From a candidate division WOR-3 bacterium (GTDB lineage Bacteria > Hydrothermota > Tepidihabitantia > Tepidihabitantales > Tepidihabitantaceae), in the NCBI GenBank assembly GCA_024653355.1, contig JANLFQ010000001.1, positions 434,001 through 498,000 of the forward strand: 64,000 nt of DNA, written 5' to 3'. The notes under the pieces are model-generated. The model ran no database searches. It had not been told where the DNA came from and saw only the letters and a list, made by a program, of their open reading frames with translations. How positions within the stretch are numbered: position 1 is the first letter of the stretch; each line of letters opens with the position of its first letter. Shown here piece after piece: positions 15,992 to 25,400 of this stretch. The position numbers and the translations under genes were made by a program.

Positions 15992-17257
15992 ATGAAGATT
16001 CTCGAGCGGGAAACCATCAAGCAAATCATCCCGGCTTTTTTATTTGCAATTGTCGTCTTATCTTTTATCTTGCTGATGGACCGGCTTTTTCTTCTTGCCG
16101 ACTTATTGGTGCGCAAAGGGGTGCCGGTAAAAATCGTCGGCGAAATAATGGTGCTTTCTTTACCCTTTGTTATTAGTATTAGCGTACCCCTGGCGGTGCT
16201 GATTGGGGGCGTAATCACCTTTGGCCGAATGGCTCAAGACAACGAAATTACTGCGATTCGTGCCGCGGGCATTCCTACCTGGCGAGTATTTGTTCCCGCA
16301 CTGGTTTTCGGGACGCTGCTGATGCCCTTCATGGCACTTTTCAACGGGTTTGTGCTTCCTGAATCACAATACAGGGTTCGGGGGCTTTTGACCGATATCG
16401 CTCGAAAAAAACCTTCTTTACGCATTCAGGAGCGGGTATTCCTTGATGACTTTCCGGGCTATATGGTGTATATCGGCGCCATTGATGAAAGACATTCCCA
16501 AATTTCCAATGTCATGATTTTTGAAAAGTCACAGGGTAAAGGCACACCGGCGTTTATCACTGCGCCGCAGGGTAAAATCGATTATACGCCCGATGACCGT
16601 TATATGATTTTGTCTCTCTACAACGGCGAAATTCACGAATTAACAACGAACGGTAATTATCGGCGTCTGGAGTTTCAACAGCATACGATAAACATACTGA
16701 CGGACGACGAACTTGTCCGCCGGAGTCGCGACTATCGGAGTGATGACGAATTGCGGCTCGTGCCGTTACTGACGATGATCAAGGAAAACAGGAAGGCGGC
16801 AGCGGATTTAAAAAAGCAACTGGATTCATTAACCCGCCTGAGTTCTGATAACGAAGTATGGCAGTTCAAGCGGGACGAAATCAAAACCAGGTTGCGTTAT
16901 AAGAACGCGGAGTTGGTTCGCTCTTTGACCGAACTTCACAAACGGCTTTCCCTTGCCTTTTCGGCGCTTTTTTTCCTTATGTTCGGGGCTCCTTTGGGTG
17001 TAGTTCTGCGGCGCGGTGGTGTGGGAACCGGCTTTATCGTCGGCTTGATATTTTTTGCCATTTATTATGTTATGCTCCTCGGCGGCGAAAATTTCGCGGA
17101 GAGCGGCCGGGTAGCGCCCTTTTTAGGGATGTGGCTACCCAACATTTTGCTCATCTTACCGGTAACTGAACTTATCGCCCGGGCATTTTTTGAGATTTCT
17201 CTCAGTCAGAAAGTTATAACAAGCCTCGGGTTGGAAAAAACTTTACTACAGCGATGA
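15992..17257 (+). CDS. lptF: LptF/LptG-family permease (LPS export), first copy
   Basis: 421-residue inner-membrane permease of the LptB2FG transporter, which extracts LPS and drives it to the outer membrane. It shows three N-terminal membrane segments (about residues 12-34, 50-76, 97-122), a periplasmic beta-jellyroll region (about 135-245), a charged helical stretch, and three C-terminal membrane segments from about 310. The MAQDNEITAIRAAGI motif is the family's coupling-helix region. It overlaps the next gene by ATGA. F versus G assignment rests on gene order only. LptB is not nearby; a likely lptE lies at 23.6-24.0 kb. Confidence 0.88.
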   Translation: MKILERETIKQIIPAFLFAIVVLSFILLMDRLFLLADLLVRKGVPVKIVGEIMVLSLPFVISISVPLAVLIGGVITFGRMAQDNEITAIRAAGIPTWRVFVPALVFGTLLMPFMALFNGFVLPESQYRVRGLLTDIARKKPSLRIQERVFLDDFPGYMVYIGAIDERHSQISNVMIFEKSQGKGTPAFITAPQGKIDYTPDDRYMILSLYNGEIHELTTNGNYRRLEFQQHTINILTDDELVRRSRDYRSDDELRLVPLLTMIKENRKAAADLKKQLDSLTRLSSDNEVWQFKRDEIKTRLRYKNAELVRSLTELHKRLSLAFSALFFLMFGAPLGVVLRRGGVGTGFIVGLIFFAIYYVMLLGGENFAESGRVAPFLGMWLPNILLILPVTELIARAFFEISLSQKVITSLGLEKTLLQR

Positions 17258-18339
17258 AGATAATTTACCGTCATCTCCTTTACGAACTTATCAAGTTTAC
17301 TCTTCTGGCGCTTTTGAGCGTTGTAACCATTTATCTTTTAATCGACCTTTTTGAAGAGTTGAGTTATTTCACCAGCCGTAAGGTGGGACTTTTAGTCATT
17401 CTTCGCTATTATTTTTATAGCCTGCCGACCGCGGTTGCGCTTTTATATCCGGTGAGCCTTATTTTAGCAGTTTTTGTTGTCTACGGTCAGATGACTCGGA
17501 ACAACGAAATTGCCGCTTTCCAAAGCGCTGGTGTGGTAATCTATCGCCTGTTCATTCCGGGCATAATCATTGGAGCGGGAACCGGACTTTTGTATCTAAT
17601 CGGGAATGAGGTAATCACCGTTCCGTTTAACCGCTATCTGAGTGATTTGCGCCGCTATGTAATTGAAAAACGAACTGTTCCTGTTGAGCAGCGTCAGATT
17701 GACGTCTACCGGATTGAAGGCAACCAGGTCCTCTGGGCTCGAGAGTGGCAAAAGACGAATGAGCAGGCTACAATTAACAATTTTTTGGTCCTGGAACTTG
17801 ACAAAGAACGACGTGTTGCAAGACGAATTGATTGCCAGACGGCAAGTTATGGCGATAGTGGCTGGGTGGGAGAGAATGTTGTCAAACGACAATTTTCGCC
17901 CGATGGGGGAGAAGAATATCAACAGTTTGCTCGTATCGCGCTTAATGAGTTCAACATTTCACCTGATAAATGGTTGATGCCCCTGCGTCCGATTGAGGAG
18001 ACATCAACGCTTTTTTTGCGCCGCTATATTACGAGAATGAAAAAGGCGGGGGAGAATGTGGCGCGCGAAGAGGTTGAATATCACTATCGATTTTCTTATG
18101 CCCTGATTGGATTGATTGTCACCCTTTTAGGACTGCCCTTGGCGGTAAAACTGCGGCGCGGTGGCGTTATGCTGGGATTGGGATTGGGTCTGCTTTTTTC
18201 TTTTCTTTACTGGGGCGCAATTCAAACCTGTCGGGCGTTCGGCTATGCTCATATAATCAGCCCATTTTGGGCTGCCTGGTTACCCAATATCGTTTTTGGG
18301 GTCGTGGCGGTAATACTCGTATTAAAGGCAGAAAGATAA
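17254..18339 (+). CDS. lptG: LptF/LptG-family permease (LPS export), second copy
   Basis: 361 residues with the same layout as its upstream partner: N-terminal membrane segments, the coupling region MTRNNEIAAFQSAGV, a periplasmic domain (about 125-240), and C-terminal membrane segments with GLPLAVKLRRGGV. Together with the upstream gene it would form the heterodimeric membrane core of the LPS exporter. The start overlaps the lptF stop (ATGA), so equal synthesis is expected. Confidence 0.88.
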   Translation: MKIIYRHLLYELIKFTLLALLSVVTIYLLIDLFEELSYFTSRKVGLLVILRYYFYSLPTAVALLYPVSLILAVFVVYGQMTRNNEIAAFQSAGVVIYRLFIPGIIIGAGTGLLYLIGNEVITVPFNRYLSDLRRYVIEKRTVPVEQRQIDVYRIEGNQVLWAREWQKTNEQATINNFLVLELDKERRVARRIDCQTASYGDSGWVGENVVKRQFSPDGGEEYQQFARIALNEFNISPDKWLMPLRPIEETSTLFLRRYITRMKKAGENVAREEVEYHYRFSYALIGLIVTLLGLPLAVKLRRGGVMLGLGLGLLFSFLYWGAIQTCRAFGYAHIISPFWAAWLPNIVFGVVAVILVLKAER

Positions 18340-18352
18340 ACGGGAGACGAAG

Positions 18353-19003
18353 ATGTTTTGGGGATTGGGGTTAATTTTTCTGAATCTAATTGCTCCGCCC
18401 TTGGTGCATTGTGATGAGGATAGCAACTGTTACTATATCCCGGAAAGGGCGTTAATTGAGAAAAACGGGGTGCCCGGACTGATTGTTCTGCAGTGTTATG
18501 GAGCAACCCGGGGTGACCTCGACAGTTTCAAACTAATTGCTGACTCGTTAAATTGGGCGCTGGCGACTTGCTATCGGAGTCGCAATCATCAAAATATGTA
18601 TCTTAACGACGCTTATATTTATCGGACCGTAAAAAGACTCGTTCGTCGTTATCCGGTTGATTCCACCCGAATTGTCATTTATGGTTTTTCCGGTCAGGGC
18701 AGTCAGGCACTGGCAACGGCTATTCTGCACCCGGAACTGTTTCGGGCGGTAGTTGCGGTTTGTGCTCCTGAAGTCACAATAACTGCCCTCGACACGCCAA
18801 CAATGCTTATCGACCACTTTATATATCTTGTTACCCGGGAAAAGGACTGGAATCGTCAATCAAATTATGAAATGCTGGAGCGGTTTCAATCCCAAGGTGC
18901 GATTTGTAACTTGCTGCTTACAAAAGGTGAACACAGCATCGGAACCCTGAAAGAGGTTTTGACCGCCTGTCGCTGGTTAGATAAACAGCTGAAAGAGCAT
19001 TAA
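18353..19003 (+). CDS. Secreted or periplasmic alpha/beta hydrolase
   Basis: 216 residues; N-terminal hydrophobic signal-like segment (FWGLGLIFLNLIAPPLVHC), then an alpha/beta hydrolase core with the nucleophile elbow GFSGQGSQA and a late Asp/His region (KGEHSIG provides a candidate catalytic His). It resembles poly(3-hydroxybutyrate) depolymerase/esterase-like proteins. It lies 13 bases after lptG and is likely in the same operon; its substrate is unknown. Its stop codon overlaps that of polX on the other strand. Confidence 0.75.
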   Translation: MFWGLGLIFLNLIAPPLVHCDEDSNCYYIPERALIEKNGVPGLIVLQCYGATRGDLDSFKLIADSLNWALATCYRSRNHQNMYLNDAYIYRTVKRLVRRYPVDSTRIVIYGFSGQGSQALATAILHPELFRAVVAVCAPEVTITALDTPTMLIDHFIYLVTREKDWNRQSNYEMLERFQSQGAICNLLLTKGEHSIGTLKEVLTACRWLDKQLKEH

Positions 19004-20721
19004 AGCCGACTGATACTCTTTAAAAGTTTTAAAAGATGATTTAAATTGAGACAATTGACAACATCCGATTTTTCCAGCCATGCCCTCCGGGCGGTAATAA
19101 CCCCATAGCGCATCCAGGAAAGATCGGCAACGGCATGAGCATCGGTATTAACTGCCAGTAACACCCCGGCATCTTTCGCCTCTTTTGCCCAGACATCGTT
19201 TAAATCGAGCCGGGCATAATACGAGTTGATTTCAAGAATTTTTTTGAATTTGGCAGCCCACTCAATTACCTTTTCAAGGTCGATGTCATAACCGGGGCGT
19301 TTGTTTATCAGCCGGCCGCTGGGATGACCAATGATGTGCACCAACGGATGCTCAATCGCAAAACAAATACGCTTTGTCGCCTCCCGGTTGAATGCTTGAT
19401 GGATTGAAGCAACGACCAGGTCTAATTGGCTGAGTGCTTTATCGGAGTAGTCAAGTTTTCCTTCGGGTGTGATGTCTACCTCCGCCGCCTTTAAAACCCT
19501 GAACCCAGTCAGTTTCTCGTTTAACCGGTCAATTGTTTCGCAACGGCGCAGCAGTTCATCTTCTGTAAGACCACCAGCATAACCGGCGGAAACCGAATGT
19601 TCAGCAATCGCAATGTGGGTATAGCCTCTTTTTTGCGCGGCAGTGACGATATCTTCCAGTGACGAGAGACCATCGGAAGCGTCGGTATGGATATGAAGGT
19701 CAGATTTTATATCTGACAATTGAACAAGGCGGGGTAGTCTTCCCGCTTTTGCCGCTTCGATTTCACCCCGGTCTTCGCGCAATTCGGGCTCGATGTAGGG
19801 GAGACCAAGGGCACGATAAACTTCGCGTTCCTTTCTCCCGGCAATTTTTTCCTTACCCCGAAAAACTCCGTACTCAGAAATCTTCAAGCCCTGTTTCTGG
19901 GCTAAAGTGCGCAGGGCAACGTTGTGGTCTTTCGAACCGGTAAAGTACTGCAGTGCCGCCCCGAATTCGTCTTCCCGAACAACTCTTAAATCGACCTGCC
20001 GCAAGCCACCGTTGGTTTTAACAAGAATTGATGCTTTGGTGTCCCCGGCAGAAATCACCTGCTGTTTCTCGGGATATTCAATAAAGCGGTTGATAATCGC
20101 TGTCGGGTTTTTGCCGCTGGCAAGAATGTCGATGTCACCAATGGTCTCTTTGCCCCGGCGTAGTGAACCGGCAAATGTCACCTGTTCCGCAACATTAGCC
20201 CGCTTAATATGGCTCACAATCGCCTCTGCCAATTCATACGCTTCGTTCAGATACATTCTTTCCCCGGAACTTTCTGCTGTCTGGATAGCCTGGAGGATGT
20301 TTTTGACCTTTTTTTCTCCCATACCGGGCAATTTTGCCGCCGAGCCGTCGGTTAAGACCTTTTTCAAACTTTCAAAGTCTTTAACACCCAGCGCCTGGTG
20401 TAGCAGTCGTACAGTTTTTGGCCCAACACCAGGGATTTTAAGAAGGACAAAAAGTCCCGGCTCCAAGCCGCTCGTTACTTCATCAAGTTTCTGCATTTTG
20501 CCCGTGGTCAAATACTCATGAATCTTTTTGGCGATTCCTGAACCAATTCCCGGAATTGTTTCTAAACGATTCTCCCGGTCAAGTTCTGCAACATCTTCTG
20601 TTAATTCGGCAAGTACCCGTGCGGCTTTTCGATAGGCAAGGACACGAAAACCGGTTTCCCCCTTTAACTCTAAGGCATCGGCAATTTGGTCAAAAATCTG
20701 AGCGAGCTCTTGATTTTTCAT
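19000..20721 (-). CDS. polX: DNA polymerase/3'-5' exonuclease PolX
   Basis: 573 residues: N-terminal helix-hairpin-helix repair domain (IPGIGSGIAKKI, IPGVGPKTVRLL, LPGMGEKKVKNIL), the family X nucleotidyltransferase palm (FAGSLRRGKETIGDIDILAS, with the GDIDI metal-binding Asp pair), and a C-terminal PHP phosphoesterase domain (DLHIHTDASDG, HVASIHQ-type residues). The typical bacterial PolX arrangement, acting in gap-filling base-excision repair with proofreading. It begins two bases after the amidohydrolase stop and is last in a five-gene operon. Confidence 0.95.
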   Translation of the reverse strand: MKNQELAQIFDQIADALELKGETGFRVLAYRKAARVLAELTEDVAELDRENRLETIPGIGSGIAKKIHEYLTTGKMQKLDEVTSGLEPGLFVLLKIPGVGPKTVRLLHQALGVKDFESLKKVLTDGSAAKLPGMGEKKVKNILQAIQTAESSGERMYLNEAYELAEAIVSHIKRANVAEQVTFAGSLRRGKETIGDIDILASGKNPTAIINRFIEYPEKQQVISAGDTKASILVKTNGGLRQVDLRVVREDEFGAALQYFTGSKDHNVALRTLAQKQGLKISEYGVFRGKEKIAGRKEREVYRALGLPYIEPELREDRGEIEAAKAGRLPRLVQLSDIKSDLHIHTDASDGLSSLEDIVTAAQKRGYTHIAIAEHSVSAGYAGGLTEDELLRRCETIDRLNEKLTGFRVLKAAEVDITPEGKLDYSDKALSQLDLVVASIHQAFNREATKRICFAIEHPLVHIIGHPSGRLINKRPGYDIDLEKVIEWAAKFKKILEINSYYARLDLNDVWAKEAKDAGVLLAVNTDAHAVADLSWMRYGVITARRAWLEKSDVVNCLNLNHLLKLLKSISRL

Positions 20722-20723
20722 AT

Positions 20724-22205
20724 TTAAACTGCGGGTGAAGCACCAAAAAGCAACTGACCTCGATAATAGGTCGCCAGTATGCGCGCATTGAAGTCTGTTC
20801 GCGGGTCACCACTGAGAACGACAAAATTTGCCTCCATGCCCGGTGCAATTCTACCAGTGAAATTCTCGATGCCGAGCGAATAAGCAGCATTTTCGGTAAA
20901 AAGTGCCAGCGCCTGAGGACCGGTGAGCCTCTGTGACTCGTTTGGTAAGTTCATTGCCGCATAGATGCCGTGCAGCGGGTTAATGGGTGTGATTGGCGCA
21001 TCGGAACCGCCGGCAACAACAATTTTGTTTTCAAATAAGGTTCGATAGGGGTTGGTATAGCGCCACCTTTCGCCCAGGCGTTTCGCATACATCCCCTGTG
21101 GTCCGCCCCAAGCTATTTCAAAAGATGGCTGGACACAGACGACCAAATCCAGCGCCGCGATTCTTTTAATCAAATCTGAAGAGAGCAGTTCCGCATGTTC
21201 TATCCGATGCCGCAGATGCTCTTTTGGCGTTTGACGGGCGACCTGTTCGTGACAGCGAACTATTTGGGATACGGCCCGGTCGCCAATGGCATGAAATGCC
21301 GTCTGTAACTTCATTTTAATCGCCCTGAGAAGAAAATCGATTATTTTTGAATCTTCTTGATAAAGCACCCCCTGGTATCCTATCGCATCAGCGTAATCGG
21401 CAAACAGGGCGGCGGTATGGGAGCCAAAAGACCCATCAACTAAAAGACAACCACCGATGCGGGAAAGGGAAAACTGTTGAGCGACTTCTACCTTCCAGGT
21501 TTGAAGGTAAGGAATCATTTTAATCGGTGCACTGCCGAGTGCATCAAGTAGAAACGCCCATTCATTTTCGGCAAGTTCGTTGGAACCAACCAGGGCGCCT
21601 AAAGCAACGACACCATTTCTGAGTGCGGCACGGGCGGTCAAGTTGATCGCCTCGCGTATGATATCTAAGGGCAAGAGCCGTTTCAGATTTGCCGAAAGTA
21701 TCTCATAGGCTTTACCTCTAACAACACCGGTTGGTTTACCCGCACCATCGAATTCAACGCCGGGACAATCTGTTTCCGGCAGTGCTTCCAGCACTTTTGA
21801 ATTCACTGCCGCAGAATGGCCATCAACGCGATAAATAAAAACCGGGACTTGATTGTTTACTCGGTCCAGTTCCCGTCGATAGGGGTAACGATGCTCTTTC
21901 AGTCGTTCCGGTTCTAAATTAAACCCCAGATAAATCGGGGAATCGGGCATTCGTTCAATGCCTGTTTTTAAAATTTCTAAAACATCGCCAATTGAACGGG
22001 CGGCAGAAAAATCAGGATAAATCATTCCTAAACCGGTTTCCAGCGGATGAGTATGCGCATCGATAAAACCGGGAGCGATATAACATCGGGGTTTTGATTC
22101 GGCAACTGGTATCGTCGCCGTAATTTTTTCTCCTTCAACCATCAGCCGACCCGGAAAAGGTTTACTCTTAGCGTCGATAATAAGCAAACCTTCAAAACAG
22201 GTCAT
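20724..22205 (-). CDS. Amidohydrolase of the YtcJ-like family
   Basis: About 493 residues: N-terminal composite beta-sandwich, GFIDAHTHPLE with the metal-binding HxH, HAIGDRAV, HRIEHAEL, GSDAPITPINPL carrying the late catalytic Asp, and a C-terminal NFVVLSGDP strand. These are the hallmarks of the metal-dependent amidohydrolase family 3/YtcJ group; the natural substrate cannot be read from sequence. The ATG at 22205 is preferred: it is 4 bases after the rlmD stop with AAGGTG upstream. Confidence 0.85.
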   Translation of the reverse strand: MTCFEGLLIIDAKSKPFPGRLMVEGEKITATIPVAESKPRCYIAPGFIDAHTHPLETGLGMIYPDFSAARSIGDVLEILKTGIERMPDSPIYLGFNLEPERLKEHRYPYRRELDRVNNQVPVFIYRVDGHSAAVNSKVLEALPETDCPGVEFDGAGKPTGVVRGKAYEILSANLKRLLPLDIIREAINLTARAALRNGVVALGALVGSNELAENEWAFLLDALGSAPIKMIPYLQTWKVEVAQQFSLSRIGGCLLVDGSFGSHTAALFADYADAIGYQGVLYQEDSKIIDFLLRAIKMKLQTAFHAIGDRAVSQIVRCHEQVARQTPKEHLRHRIEHAELLSSDLIKRIAALDLVVCVQPSFEIAWGGPQGMYAKRLGERWRYTNPYRTLFENKIVVAGGSDAPITPINPLHGIYAAMNLPNESQRLTGPQALALFTENAAYSLGIENFTGRIAPGMEANFVVLSGDPRTDFNARILATYYRGQLLFGASPAV

Positions 22206-22209
22206 CACT

Positions 22210-23559
22210 TCACCTTCGCACAATTTTTGCTATAGATTCCACATGGGCAGTTTGGGGAAACATATCCAGCGGTTCCACACTGCTACAAGAATAACCCAAA
22301 TTTTCTAAAAGTGCAAGGTCACGGGCTAAAGTCGATGGATTGCAGGAAACATAGATGACGGTTCGCGGCGATAGTTGGACAATTCGCTGTATCGTATCAG
22401 GGGAACATCCTTTGCGGGGTGGGTCAACGATAACCACATCAGCGGATTTAATGTTTTTTATGAGCACAGCAACATCACCCTGAACGAACTCGGCGTTATT
22501 GATTTGTAGATTTCGAGCGTTAAAACGGGCATCAGCCACCGCTTCTTGCGCAATTTCTATACCGATAACTTTGCGTACCTGTTCGGCAAGTAGTAAACTA
22601 ATCATTCCGACACCGCAGAACAAATCGAGTACAACCTCATCTCCTTGAGGATTTATCGCTTTAATTACCTTTGAAATTAGTTCTTCAGTTTGAGGAACAT
22701 TGACCTGGAAAAACGAGCCGGCTGAGACCCGGAACTCTTTTTGCAAGATTTTTATCGTGATGTAATGCCGGCCCCAATGAACAATATTTTCGCTGCCGAG
22801 GATTCGGTTCGTTGGCAGCGAATTTATATTCTGGACAATACCGGTCAGAGAAGGAAAGTCAATCAACCTAGAAACGGTTTTAGGGTTTAACTGCTTAGTT
22901 CGCGTTACGATGATTAAAAGCAATTCACCATTTGTGCCCTGGCGAAGCACAAGGTGACGGATGTTTCCATAATGTTTTATTTCATCGTAAGGAAGTTCGC
23001 CAGTTTCTTGTAAGACATCTTTTATCTTATTGCGCAGTTGATTGAACTCTTCCGGCTGGAGAAGACAATCCGGAATATCAATTACCTGATGGCTCTGTTT
23101 TTTATAGAATCCAATAAACATTTTTTTTCTGCTACCGGCGACAGGGTACTGGGTTTTGTTACGATAACGCCAGGGCGAACTGATAAAATTGATGTTAGTA
23201 ACCGGTACGAAAATCTTGCCGATTCTCTGCAAAGTGTCGTTCACGAGCAGTTTTTTTATCACCAGTTGTCCTTCATAAGCGATGTGTTGTAACTGACACC
23301 CCCCGCATTTACCATAATAAGGACAGGGAGCAGGAATACGAAAAGGCGATGGCTCTAAAATTTCTTTTATCCGGGCAATGCCGTAGTCCTTTTTCTTTAC
23401 AATAAGCTGGGCAGCGATTCGTTCCTGGGGTGCGGCATACGGAACAAACACTTTCCATCCATTCAATTCGGCAATACCAATTCCGCCGAAGACAATTCGG
23501 TCAACAAAAAGTTCAACAGTGCCGGTTGAGGTAGAAGAGATGGCGGGATTTTTTACCAT
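22210..23559 (-). CDS. RlmD/TrmA-family RNA (uracil-C5) methyltransferase
   Basis: 449 residues: N-terminal TRAM domain (about 10-70), an Fe-S cysteine cluster CPYYGKCGGCQLQH, then an SAM-dependent methyltransferase with LDLFCGVGMISLLLA, DPPRKGC, and the catalytic Cys region YVSCNPSTLARDL. The family forms 5-methyluridine in 23S rRNA (RlmD/RlmCD) or tRNA (TrmA); the Fe-S cluster and TRAM domain favour the rRNA group. The start overlaps the lptE stop. Confidence 0.9.
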   Translation of the reverse strand: MVKNPAISSTSTGTVELFVDRIVFGGIGIAELNGWKVFVPYAAPQERIAAQLIVKKKDYGIARIKEILEPSPFRIPAPCPYYGKCGGCQLQHIAYEGQLVIKKLLVNDTLQRIGKIFVPVTNINFISSPWRYRNKTQYPVAGSRKKMFIGFYKKQSHQVIDIPDCLLQPEEFNQLRNKIKDVLQETGELPYDEIKHYGNIRHLVLRQGTNGELLLIIVTRTKQLNPKTVSRLIDFPSLTGIVQNINSLPTNRILGSENIVHWGRHYITIKILQKEFRVSAGSFFQVNVPQTEELISKVIKAINPQGDEVVLDLFCGVGMISLLLAEQVRKVIGIEIAQEAVADARFNARNLQINNAEFVQGDVAVLIKNIKSADVVIVDPPRKGCSPDTIQRIVQLSPRTVIYVSCNPSTLARDLALLENLGYSCSSVEPLDMFPQTAHVESIAKIVRR

Positions 23560-24035
23560 GCGGTTACTACTTGCCGGACGATTTCCCGGGCAAGTTTTTC
23601 AATTGCTTTTCTTGCCACCTCCTCTTCAGAACTACTTTGGGGGTCATAGGGAACTCGGCTGGTAACAGTTCCATTGAAAAATGGTTCGTTTCTTATCTGG
23701 TCGATAACATCGACTAGGGCAGTAAGGGTTATTTCGTAAGTGGATACCTCCTGGTTTGAATTGTAAGCTGCTGCGGTTTTCGAGTAACTGGTAATAGTTG
23801 CGCTCAATAGGAGATGGGCCTGTTCGATACTGGTAACACGAAGCGAATGGTCGATGTTAAATGCCTTGGGAAGGGCGAATGTCAATTCTTCTGCCAGACC
23901 GGGCTGAGTTGAAGAGTTTTCTACCGTTTTTATGGCAATTGTTTTCAAATGGGAGGGAAGGAGAGACCGAGTTGAGTAACCGCAGGCAATAAGTAAATAA
24001 AATAACAACAGAGGTAATTTATAAATTTGCCGCAT
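23553..24035 (-). CDS. lptE: LptE-family LPS-assembly lipoprotein
   Basis: 160 residues from the ATG at 24035: a lipoprotein signal peptide with lipobox LIAC followed directly by GYS, then KTIAIKTVENSSTQPGLAEELTFALPKAF, which matches the LptE pattern (IAIPxFENRTxxPGLExxLTxAL), and a C-terminal RKAIEKLAREIVRQV helix. LptE plugs the LptD outer-membrane barrel. It overlaps the 3' end of thi4 by 17 bases. LptD is not in the window. The annotation is by pattern and context, not by alignment. Confidence 0.8.
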   Translation of the reverse strand: MRQIYKLPLLLFYLLIACGYSTRSLLPSHLKTIAIKTVENSSTQPGLAEELTFALPKAFNIDHSLRVTSIEQAHLLLSATITSYSKTAAAYNSNQEVSTYEITLTALVDVIDQIRNEPFFNGTVTSRVPYDPQSSSEEEVARKAIEKLAREIVRQVVTAW

Positions 24036-24813
24036 CGCTTGATAAAAAACGAGTGATAGCTTCGGCAACTTTAACACCGGATAGAAACATGCCGCCAAAA
24101 ATTGGTCCCATTCGGGGTCCACCAAATACGGCATTTGCTGCCATTCCTGTTACCCAGAGACCAGGAAATATTTCTTTCGTGTTAAGCAGCGTCAACCTTT
24201 CCGCTTCTTCCGCCCACATTGGCCGTTCACCTTCTATGGTTCCGGAAGGGGTTGTTAATCTCACTTTTGCCTTGCGGATAAGGTGATTCACCACTTCGGC
24301 AGCGTGGCCCGTAGCATCCACGACAGTTTTTGAATATACGGTAAGCGGGTCAATGTGGAGTTTAGCCATTTCCACTGCTGTCCAGTTTAAAACCAGGCCC
24401 TGAACCCGATTTGCAATCAAAACAACATCTTCGACACTGACAAGGTTAAATAGTTTTACCCCGCTGCGACATACTTTAACAAGTAACGCTCCCAGGGTTT
24501 CGTTGGCATCAGCGACAAAGTATCCCGGACGCTGTTCTACCAATTTTATTTCCAGTTCCTGGAGAATGGGAATTGCTTCTTTTTGCACGACGATTTCCGA
24601 AAACATCATTCCGCCTCCTGGTAAACCTCCGCCTGGTTTAAGCGCCCTTTCAAAGACAACGACCTTTATCCCTTTTTCAGCGAGTTTCCAGGCAGCGGTT
24701 AAACCGGAAGGACCGGCGCCAACTATTGCAACATCGGTCTCAAGATTATCAATAAACCGCTCAATCCATCGTTCTACTATTGCTCGAGAAATTTCTACTT
24801 CTTTAATTCCCAT
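24019..24813 (-). CDS. Thi4-family thiazole synthase (His-type, sulfide-dependent)
   Basis: 264 residues; the FAD/NAD-binding start AIVGAGPSGLTAAWKLAEKG, FERALKPGGGLPGGGMMF, NWTAVEMAKLHIDPLT and the C-terminal GGPRMGPIFGGMFLSG are Thi4 signatures. Where yeast Thi4 has its sacrificial Cys, this protein has His (LHIDP), as in archaeal catalytic enzymes that use free sulfide. It would make the thiamine thiazole from NAD and glycine. No other thiamine genes are in the window; it heads the operon with lptE, an rRNA methyltransferase, an amidohydrolase and polX. The transcript appears leaderless. Confidence 0.9.
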   Translation of the reverse strand: MGIKEVEISRAIVERWIERFIDNLETDVAIVGAGPSGLTAAWKLAEKGIKVVVFERALKPGGGLPGGGMMFSEIVVQKEAIPILQELEIKLVEQRPGYFVADANETLGALLVKVCRSGVKLFNLVSVEDVVLIANRVQGLVLNWTAVEMAKLHIDPLTVYSKTVVDATGHAAEVVNHLIRKAKVRLTTPSGTIEGERPMWAEEAERLTLLNTKEIFPGLWVTGMAANAVFGGPRMGPIFGGMFLSGVKVAEAITRFLSSDAANL

Positions 24814-24818
24814 AAGAT

Positions 24819-24846
24819 ATGTTAAAATTCATCAGCGATAAGTCAA
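24819..24846 (-). promoter_or_regulatory. thi4 promoter, leaderless type
   Basis: TTGACT (24846-24841), 16-base spacer, TAACAT (24824-24819), five bases, then the ATG at 24813. No THI-box-like leader can fit and no Shine-Dalgarno is seen. Confidence 0.6.
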
Positions 24847-24932
24847 GCAGGTAAAAAGAGTTGAAAGTTTAATAACTGTTTTTATATTGATTGCGTACGC
24901 CTAAAATTATAAAACTTATAACCGAGTGAACT

Positions 24933-24960
24933 TTGACAGGCTATTTCAATTTGTTATAAT
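24933..24960 (+). promoter_or_regulatory. Promoter of DUF4870-like gene pair, leaderless type
   Basis: Perfect consensus TTGACA (24933-24938), 16 bases, TATAAT (24955-24960), then seven bases to the ATG at 24968. It sets the start of the gene: a GTG at 24926 in the same frame lies upstream of the -35 box. Confidence 0.8.
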
Positions 24961-24967
24961 CAAACCA

Positions 24968-25381
24968 ATGGAAGCGCCAAACGGAGCGGAACAGTATAAA
25001 ACAGTTACGCAGGAAGGAAAGTTACTTGCCGCCTTAGGTTATGTCCCGATGTTATTCTTTTTGCCGCTACTAATTCGCCCGAGAGACAGTTTTTGTCGTT
25101 ACCATGGCATCCAAAGCGTAATTCTGATAAGTGCGTTAACCGTTTTTTGGGTGGGAGTTTACATCCTTGATTTGATCCTTGGGAAAGTACTCGGAAATGT
25201 GATAATCATCGGCTTTATTTTTAAAGCTGCGGCCTGGATATTTCATTATCTTGTAGGAACGATTGTGTCTTTACTTTACATAACACTATCCATTATTGGC
25301 ATATTTCAGGCGGCAATCGGTCAATACTGGCGTATCCCGGTAATTGGTGTTTACATAGACCGGTTGCAAAAAACACAATAA
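24968..25381 (+). CDS. DUF4870/Tic20-like small membrane protein
   Basis: 137 residues with a short soluble N-terminus and three or four membrane segments; the LAALGYVPMLFFLPLLIRPRDSFCRYHGIQSVIL stretch (described here by its RYHGIQS core) matches the DUF4870 pattern of a first helix followed by a HxxQ motif. Function unknown. Start fixed by the consensus promoter. It is followed 19 bases later by a related gene. Confidence 0.75.
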   Translation: MEAPNGAEQYKTVTQEGKLLAALGYVPMLFFLPLLIRPRDSFCRYHGIQSVILISALTVFWVGVYILDLILGKVLGNVIIIGFIFKAAAWIFHYLVGTIVSLLYITLSIIGIFQAAIGQYWRIPVIGVYIDRLQKTQ

Positions 25382-25400
25382 ACCAGAAAAAGGAGGAAAA

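Noticed and set aside
19907-20521. 204-codon open frame opposite polX
   Set aside because: Antisense to well-conserved PolX domains; no independent support.
24926-24967. Upstream GTG start for the first DUF4870-like gene
   Set aside because: It lies before a perfect consensus promoter (24933-24960), so it would not be transcribed from it.
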